A stretch of DNA of 64,000 nt. Source: Bradyrhizobium sp. Arg816 (GTDB taxonomy: Bacteria; Pseudomonadota; Alphaproteobacteria; Rhizobiales; Xanthobacteraceae). Positions 59,058 to 64,000 of this stretch are shown here, piece by piece. The translations under genes were made by a program, and so were the position numbers. Numbering within the stretch: the first letter of the stretch is position 1; each line of letters starts with the position of its first letter. The notes beneath the pieces were generated by a model, which was given only the letters and a program-made list of their open reading frames with translations, made no database searches and was not told the DNA's origin. The stretch spans positions 124,001 to 188,000 of the forward strand of contig NZ_JAPRAQ010000015.1 of NCBI RefSeq assembly GCF_029989365.1, written 5' to 3'.

Positions 59058-60206
59058 ATGGAAATCTTGCTCACCTTGACCTACGTGGCGATCTGCGTTG
59101 CCATCTTCAAGATTTTCAGAATCCCGGTCAATCAATGGACGCTTGTGACGGCTGCGCTCGGTGGCATCTTCGGGCTTTCGCTGCTGTTCATCACGATGGC
59201 CTACAACCACCCGTTTTCAACCAACGGGCGAATTTATTTCACCACTGTGCCGATATTACCGTCCGTTAAAGGCCGGGTGGTCGAAGTGTCGGTCGCGAAC
59301 CGTACCAACGAGCACCTCGAAGCCGGAGAAGTTCTCTTCAAGATCGATCCCAAGCCTTACGAATATATCGTCGAGCAAAAGCGGGCGGGGCTGGCGGACG
59401 CGGAGGCCAGTGTTGCCCAGCTCAAGGCGTCAGTTGATCAAGCCTCAGCGGCGACCGCGAAGGCAAAGGCCCAACTGCAGCTTGCCCAGGAAAACTACGA
59501 CCGGCAGTCTTACTTGTTTAAGCAGAACGTTGTCGCGCAGGCCACGCTCGACACCGCGACACGCAATCTGGATGCGTCAAAACAAGCCACGGCCGAGGTT
59601 GTTGCTGCGGAAGATCGTGCCCGGCAAGCGTATGGCGCGACAGTTGACGGTGAACACTCAGCCATCGTGCGTTTGCGCAATGAGCTTGCCGATGCGCAAT
59701 ACGATCTGGACCAGACCGTTGTTCGCGCACCCACCAGCGGCTTTGTCACCGAGCTGGCACTGCGGCCCGGCGTGTATGTGGTTCCGGCGCCATTCCGTCC
59801 AGCGGCGATTTTCGTTAACGACAGCCAGAAGGATCAGTCTTTGGCGGCCGCGTTTCAGCAAAACGCTTTGCAGCGCGTTCGTGCTGGCGATGAGGCCGAG
59901 GTTCTGTTCAAGGCCATACCCGGTCGCGTCTTCAAGGCCAAGGTCCGCCTTGTGATTGATGCGATTGCCGGTGGCCAGCTTCAAACCACGGGCACGCTAC
60001 TGAATCCTGGGGGGGCGGAGGTGCCCGCAGATCGGGCTTTGGTCGTTTTTGACCTCGTCGATGACACCTCAGGTTATCAGCTGCCACTCGGTTCGGCAGC
60101 CGAAGCCGCCATCTATACTGAACATTTTCATGAGCTTTCGTTGCTGCGAAAAATCCTTCTGCGTATGCGCAGCTGGAAAAACTACGTCTTCCCGGAAAGC
60201 CTCTAG
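59058..60206 (+). CDS. HlyD-family (YiaV-like) membrane fusion protein
   Basis: This 382-residue membrane fusion protein has N-terminal hydrophobic helices (ILLTLTYVAICVAIFKIFR, TLVTAALGGIFGLSLLFITM), a biotinyl-lipoyl half (RVVEVSVANRTNEHLEAGEV), a long coiled-coil hairpin (about 105-225) and a second lipoyl half (VRAPTSGFVTELALRPGVYV), followed by a beta-barrel domain. Adaptors of this YiaV/YibH type occur without an adjacent transporter and pair with DUF3302. None of the usual MFS, RND or ABC partners is adjacent here either. It is co-transcribed with the DUF3302 gene. Confidence 0.9.
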   Translation: MEILLTLTYVAICVAIFKIFRIPVNQWTLVTAALGGIFGLSLLFITMAYNHPFSTNGRIYFTTVPILPSVKGRVVEVSVANRTNEHLEAGEVLFKIDPKPYEYIVEQKRAGLADAEASVAQLKASVDQASAATAKAKAQLQLAQENYDRQSYLFKQNVVAQATLDTATRNLDASKQATAEVVAAEDRARQAYGATVDGEHSAIVRLRNELADAQYDLDQTVVRAPTSGFVTELALRPGVYVVPAPFRPAAIFVNDSQKDQSLAAAFQQNALQRVRAGDEAEVLFKAIPGRVFKAKVRLVIDAIAGGQLQTTGTLLNPGGAEVPADRALVVFDLVDDTSGYQLPLGSAAEAAIYTEHFHELSLLRKILLRMRSWKNYVFPESL

Positions 60207-60355
60207 AAGATCGATGACGCACACAGCACTTCTCGGCTCGGCGGCGGCAAACGCGTTGCATCAAATTTTTGAAGTCGCCACGGCCAATCGCTCAGCACTG
60301 CCTCTACGCGGCCTGGCGGCCGGACCGGGTCGCTTAAGGCTTGCTCCGGAAGAGT

Positions 60356-60378
60356 GCGAAGCGGTTTTCCGACCAGAG
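60356..60378. repeat. 23-bp dispersed repeat copy B
   Basis: Exact match to 49508-49530. See the other copy for flanks. The two are about 10.8 kb apart, both downstream of membrane-protein genes. Confidence 0.7.
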
Positions 60379-60477
60379 CACAGCTCATTTGCCTCTCGTG
60401 CCTCGGACGTCGTGGCTACGGTCCAGCCTTGGTGGATGTGGCGCGCGCGTCAGCCGGTGCGGTCTCGCCCCTCGCTC

Positions 60478-60557
60478 CGTCATTGCGAGCGCAGCGAAGC
60501 AATCCAGACTGCCTCCGCGGAAAGACTCTGGATTGCTTCGCTGCGCTCGCAATGACG
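60478..60557. repeat. intergenic palindrome with 30-bp perfect arms
   Basis: Arms run 60478-60507 (CGTCATTGCGAGCGCAGCGA...) and 60528-60557 (its exact complement, ending CGCTCGCAATGACG), with a 20-bp loop. Long perfect arms imply a young or maintained copy of a dispersed element; it can form a large cruciform or RNA hairpin. Confidence 0.9.
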
Positions 60558-60837
60558 ACGAGAGATCATGCGCAAAACAAGAAGCTGACGCGCCAAGGCG
60601 ATTGAGCGATGCCATCATGCCCCTGTTTTGCCCGACGGAGCAAGTTAGCCCGTTCGTCAAAGGCCGCTGTGTGGACCTCGGACGGGCAGGGGTGAACGCG
60701 ATCGGCATGGGTGGCACCGCGCGGGTTTCGGTCGAATGAATGAGGACAACCGGCCGCAAAATGGCTGATCTACCTGATCGGCCACCGGGCCGTTCGTTGC
60801 TTCCTGCCTGGCGGCATGACCTGAAGGAGAACTGACA

Positions 60838-61089
60838 ATGGCTGATCGCTTTGCTGGATACGGCAATGGCTTGGATTCGCCGGCCGTAAAAGTCGCTCAG
60901 GTATCGAGCGACGTCGACCTTCCGGCCGGCCCTTGCCGCTGCCTCTTAGTCGGCACCGCAGGCACGGCTACCGTGATCGATTCCGAGGGGAATACGGCCA
61001 CTAATATCCCGTTGCAGGCAGGCTACAACCCGTTGCGCGTTACGAAAGTCACCTTCGGCAGCGCGGCCGACGTTTGGGCTCTGTACTGA
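60838..61089 (+). CDS. small phage/GTA-like spike base protein
   Basis: This 83-residue beta-rich protein begins MADRFAGYGNGLDSPAVKVA and has a mid-segment PCRCLLVGTAGTATVIDSEG. The pattern matches the small proteins described as spike base proteins of the Rhodobacter Rcc01079 type (gene transfer agent head spike). This identification is from memory and uncertain. It is placed directly before two reading frames that continue a phage-like spike module. GAAGGAGAA is 6 nt from the ATG. Confidence 0.6.
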   Translation: MADRFAGYGNGLDSPAVKVAQVSSDVDLPAGPCRCLLVGTAGTATVIDSEGNTATNIPLQAGYNPLRVTKVTFGSAADVWALY

Positions 61090-61090
61090 G

Positions 61091-61240
61091 ATGCCGGGGC
61101 TCGGTCTTTCACTCACCAGCCGCGCTGTCCTTGAGACAGGGCCAGGGAGTGGCAACGGAAACTTCATCGACGACAACAGCGTCACGTCGTTTGTTGACGA
61201 CAATGGTGTGACATCTTTCACCGACGACTCGGGGCATTAA
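61091..61240 (+). CDS. 49-residue phage-tail-like small protein
   Basis: The ATG at 61091 begins 1 nt after the stop of the spike base gene, giving coupled translation. The frame MPGLGLSLTSRAVLETGPGS ... is followed by an internal threefold pattern, FIDDNSVT / FVDDNGVT / FTDDSGH. MPGLGLxL starts are frequent in phage tail or fibre proteins. The TAA at 61238-61240 is 3 nt before the next ATG. Confidence 0.65.
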   Translation: MPGLGLSLTSRAVLETGPGSGNGNFIDDNSVTSFVDDNGVTSFTDDSGH

Positions 61241-61243
61241 ACA

Positions 61244-63433
61244 ATGGCAACTAATCTCGCACTAGCCTCGATCAAGGCCACTGGAAGCCCGACCACCCGC
61301 ACCCTTGGCGACCGCTTTGCCGACGTTTTCAACGTCAAGGACTACGGCGCCAAAGTCGACGGTAAGACTGTCACCGATCTCGGCGCCACGAACGGCAGCG
61401 CGAACGTGACCAGCTCAAGCTTTACGGCCGCTGACGTCGGCAAAGTCATCAACGCCTACATCGGCACCAGCGTGACCACGACGGGCAATACGGCCAGCGG
61501 AAGCCGAGTGATCACCGGCCTTGCCAGTACCACGGGCATTGCGCCCTTGCAGAGCGTGGTGGGTACCAACGTTCCGGCTGGTGCCTACGTTGTTGCGGTC
61601 GATACGACCAACGCTCGCGTGTTCTTCAACCAAGAGGTGGAAGCAAGCGGCACGGGTAACGTCTCGCTGACCTTCATCAATCAGGTCCCCACATCGATCT
61701 TGAGCGCAGGGGCGGGCACGGCCACGCTAAACGTAGCTGCTTCAACCACGGTAACGGCAACGCGGGCGTATTATGGCACGGATGACTCCGCGGCTATCGG
61801 CGCTGCTGTCGTCGCGGCCGGCACGAACGGCGGCGGCCTGGTTGTTCTCGGTAACGGCACCAGCATGATCACGACCCAGATCAACCCGGTCGCTTACAAC
61901 AGCGGCAACTGGCCGTCCAATGTCAGCCTGACCGGACAGAGCCGTTCCGCCAGCGTTCTTCGCTGGGCCTCGCCGAATTCGATGGCAGATACCGCCGGTA
62001 ACCGGGCCGTGATCTACTCCATCCATGGCGCTCATTCCGCGGCGCTGCACGACTGCAATTTCGAGAAATTCGCCATCGACATGGGCGCGGCGATCGACAG
62101 TCCGTACAACTACAATGGCACTGCGATGCGATTGGTGATGAATCGCAACGTCACCATCAGGGACGTCAAGTTCGTAGGCACGCCGGCAACCTGCCTTGGC
62201 GTAGACAATCCGCAGCGGCTGCTGATCACTGGCTGTCTTTTCGAGAATTGCGCACGGCTCGGTGTGACTGGGGGCGGCTCAATCGCGCTCTTGCTCAATG
62301 AGAATGTGCGCGACCCGGAAAGCTTCATCGTTTCGAACAATCAGATTTTCAATTCCGGCTGCTTCGGCGTTATGTGGGAAAATTTCTTCACCACGTCAGC
62401 CAACCCGACGATCAGCGATGACAACGCGATCGTTATCGGCAACTACATCTACTATGACGCCTTCCAGCCCAACAATACCATGGTTTACGGCATCCAAGAC
62501 GCGGGCGGCTGGGGCTCGCAGATCATCGGCAACGTGATCAAGGGGCCATCGGCCAACACGACGCAGTTCGTCGGCATCGGCATGGCGGCGGGCGACAAGA
62601 CCACCTTCAACACTGGCGGCGGCCAGACGCTGCGCATCGCCGACAATACCGTCATCGGCATGGGTACCCCCATCTACCTGCTGACGGCCGGCTCCAAAGA
62701 CATCATAGTTGACGGTAACTTCGTGACGCAGGGGGGCAGGTCGACAACGGGCGGTATCGCGATCAACAACAACGCGGACGGCACCAGCCGCGCGATGAAC
62801 AACGTCAACATCCGAAACAACGTCTGTTTCGGCAATGCTGGCGCTGGCATCTGCTCCACCCTCGGACCTGCCACGGCCAATACAAACTGGACCATCCAGA
62901 ACAACACCTGTTTCAACAATGGAACGGTCGGCGGCAATCGCGCTGGTATTCTCTTTGCAACGCCTCAGACCGGCGCCATCATCAGCGGCAATCGCTGCTA
63001 TGATAACGGCACCGGGATGCAGCAGTTTGGGTTGCAGATCGCCAGTGGCGTCGCCGTCACCGGCGCGCTCGTTGCTGACAACGACTTCACCGGTAATGCC
63101 AGCGCTGGCGTGAGTGCGCTCGGCACCATCACTGGCATCTTCCAGGGCAATAAAGGCATGCCGGCGCCGTCGATCTCCGGCAACGGCACCACTCCCACCG
63201 GGAACGGCGATATCGGCACCTATACCTCGAATGTCACTGGCACATGCACTGTGGTCGTGACGCCGTTCGGCACGTCCAATATCATCGCTGAGAACGGCTA
63301 CGTCGGGTCGGCGTTCGACAAGACTACGCCTGCCAACGCTCATTTGCAGACCGCTTATACGACCACGAGCGCTACGTTCAGCGGGTCGACCACGACCGGG
63401 GATGTGATCGCGTTCAATCTGCGAATGTTCTAG
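61244..63433 (+). CDS. right-handed beta-helix spike / tailspike-like protein
   Basis: This 729-residue protein is almost entirely Asn/Gly/Thr-rich repeats. The N-terminal DVFNVKDYGAKVDGKTVTDL is the entry motif of pectate-lyase-like tailspikes and capsule-binding spikes. Repetitive beta-helix rungs follow (for example VIGNYIYYDAFQPNNTMVYG, IIGNVIKGPSANTTQ, IIVDGNFVTQGGRSTTGG). There is no signal peptide. The C-terminal part (about 655-729) is a distinct Ser/Thr-rich beta domain. Such proteins act as phage or gene-transfer-agent spikes that bind or cut cell-surface polysaccharide. Catalytic residues are not obvious. Confidence 0.85.
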   Translation: MATNLALASIKATGSPTTRTLGDRFADVFNVKDYGAKVDGKTVTDLGATNGSANVTSSSFTAADVGKVINAYIGTSVTTTGNTASGSRVITGLASTTGIAPLQSVVGTNVPAGAYVVAVDTTNARVFFNQEVEASGTGNVSLTFINQVPTSILSAGAGTATLNVAASTTVTATRAYYGTDDSAAIGAAVVAAGTNGGGLVVLGNGTSMITTQINPVAYNSGNWPSNVSLTGQSRSASVLRWASPNSMADTAGNRAVIYSIHGAHSAALHDCNFEKFAIDMGAAIDSPYNYNGTAMRLVMNRNVTIRDVKFVGTPATCLGVDNPQRLLITGCLFENCARLGVTGGGSIALLLNENVRDPESFIVSNNQIFNSGCFGVMWENFFTTSANPTISDDNAIVIGNYIYYDAFQPNNTMVYGIQDAGGWGSQIIGNVIKGPSANTTQFVGIGMAAGDKTTFNTGGGQTLRIADNTVIGMGTPIYLLTAGSKDIIVDGNFVTQGGRSTTGGIAINNNADGTSRAMNNVNIRNNVCFGNAGAGICSTLGPATANTNWTIQNNTCFNNGTVGGNRAGILFATPQTGAIISGNRCYDNGTGMQQFGLQIASGVAVTGALVADNDFTGNASAGVSALGTITGIFQGNKGMPAPSISGNGTTPTGNGDIGTYTSNVTGTCTVVVTPFGTSNIIAENGYVGSAFDKTTPANAHLQTAYTTTSATFSGSTTTGDVIAFNLRMF

Positions 63434-63639
63434 CGCGTTTGCTCTCGGTTCCAGGGAGTCGGATCTCTCTTCGACGGGTGCGACTCCGGCTGCCGAGCAA
63501 GCCACTCTGTATAAGCAGATTTGGCGGCTTGGTCCCAAACCGATGGGCAATAGAAATTATCGCTCATGAGGGCAGAAGAGATGTGGGATGCGTCCATGCT
63601 TGCTTTTCCTGCGATCGATCAGGCGAAGATTCTAGCGGC
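63434..63639. other. intergenic region without a recognisable gene
   Basis: About 206 bp lie between the spike gene and a minus-strand small membrane protein gene. The end of the spike transcript probably lies here; a clear terminator is not visible. Short frames on the plus strand have no ribosome site. Confidence 0.35.
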
Positions 63640-63807
63640 CTAATACTGTCTGTTCCACCAGTTATCGACGTGCTCTTTCCATCGTTGAAACCGGCTGAGC
63701 TTTGCGATCCGCTCGTCTTCCTCTGCGTTTAGCGGCCGGACGATGTACCAGAGCGCCGCCGCAATCGCCACAACGCATGCTGCGTAGATGACTTTTTCCA
63801 AAGGCAT
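63640..63807 (-). CDS. small single-helix membrane protein
   Basis: This 55-residue protein begins MPLEKVIYAACVVAIAAALW, one N-terminal membrane helix, followed by a charged tail (LNAEEDERIAKLSRFQRWKE). It ends with WNRQY. A TTG at 63828 is in frame; the ATG at 63807 is preferred. It lies next to a phage-like module and has the size of a phage or stress membrane peptide. Unrecognised. Confidence 0.5.
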   Translation of the reverse strand: MPLEKVIYAACVVAIAAALWYIVRPLNAEEDERIAKLSRFQRWKEHVDNWWNRQY

Positions 63808-63847
63808 AAGCTGAAATATCCCGAGCAAAGCTTATGGCTACTCCAAG

Positions 63848-64000
63848 TTGCGCCGCGCAAGCAACTCGGTACTTCTACGGTTCGATCGCGATGTTCTAAT
63901 CAGCTTCGGCGGCACCTTCACCATAGTCGACCCCGGCTCGACACCATTCAAAGCCCGCATCATCCCGATCCGTGCCTATTTCCTCCCTGACGGCATTCAT
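63848..64000 (+). CDS. partial hypothetical protein cut by the window end
   Basis: A frame open from 63815 to the window end translates from about 63848 (TTG) as LRRASNSVLLRFDRDVLISF, GGTFTIVDPGSTPFKARIIP and IRAYFLPDGIH. Third positions are mostly C or G, which fits coding DNA in this genome. No ATG lies in this frame; an ATG at 63834 is in another frame that stops at 63899. It follows the spike module and may belong to it. The start is uncertain. Confidence 0.35.
   Translation, partial: MRRASNSVLLRFDRDVLISFGGTFTIVDPGSTPFKARIIPIRAYFLPDGIH

Larger units (their letters stand above)
60207..60837. other. intergenic region of 631 bp with repeats
   Basis: It contains the second copy of the 23-bp repeat (60356-60378) and a palindrome with 30-bp perfect arms (60478-60557). 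Frames of up to about 130 codons here are largely translations of the repeats and have no ribosome site or recognisable protein pattern, so I do not call a gene. The stretch up to 60837, with GAAGGAGAACTGAC before the next ATG, carries the promoter of the spike module. Confidence 0.5.

Noticed and set aside
60354..60605. 83-codon frame in the 60.2-60.8 kb gap
   Set aside because: Mostly a translation of the 30-bp-arm palindrome and the 23-bp repeat; no ribosome site.

Overview
The window is a GC-rich stretch of an alphaproteobacterial chromosome, most likely Bradyrhizobium or a close relative. The evidence is a PutA of the minimal ~1000-residue type beside a divergent Lrp-family gene, many small Bradyrhizobium-type hypothetical proteins, several families of intergenic palindromes, and perfect TTGAT-N4-ATCAA (FNR/FixK-type) boxes. 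I saw no tRNA, rRNA, CRISPR array or insertion sequence.

1-9.3 kb is metabolic and housekeeping: proline catabolism (putA, with an Lrp/PutR-like regulator), a cold-shock protein, a periplasmic sulfite dehydrogenase pair (sorAB), a membrane/ferredoxin/adenylate cyclase fusion, and an ArnT-like membrane glycosyltransferase. 9.5-12 kb is an islet of very small genes, including a 44-codon gene and a PilZ domain. 12-15.4 kb holds the ycjX/ycjF pair and a hemolysin III/PAQR membrane protein.

15.5-26.8 kb looks catabolic: two short-chain dehydrogenases, a MarR regulator with a striking palindromic operator, a benzoylformate-decarboxylase-like ThDP enzyme, a hot-dog hydratase, a class III CoA transferase and an acyl-CoA dehydrogenase (these last three in one transcription unit), a divergent LysR regulator, and two tandem paralogous P450s. 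27-29.4 kb has a DUF898 membrane protein with an M48 peptidase. 29.4-32.7 kb is a compact uracil catabolism operon of the URC type (GTP cyclohydrolase II-like URC1, DUF1688/URC4, uracil phosphoribosyltransferase). 33.1-36 kb is a PLP enzyme / YheO-DauR-type regulator / D-threonine-aldolase-like operon that may handle a D- or hydroxy-amino acid. 36.2-40.2 kb has DUF2927, an L,D-transpeptidase, a second ThDP enzyme and a nuclease-fold-like protein.

40.4-60.2 kb is accessory in character: small secreted proteins, a haem peroxidase, a TPR protein, membrane proteins, a metallophosphoesterase, a TAXI-type binding protein, a K+-channel-like protein, SulP + DUF2252, and DUF3302 + HlyD. Four perfect TTGAT-N4-ATCAA palindromes and one consensus-like variant lie in intergenic DNA ahead of these genes. 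This suggests a local low-oxygen (FixK/FNR) regulon and is the most interesting signal in the window.

60.8-63.4 kb encodes a phage- or gene-transfer-agent-like spike module: a small base protein, a 49-residue protein and a 729-residue beta-helix spike. A small membrane protein and a reading frame cut by the window end follow.
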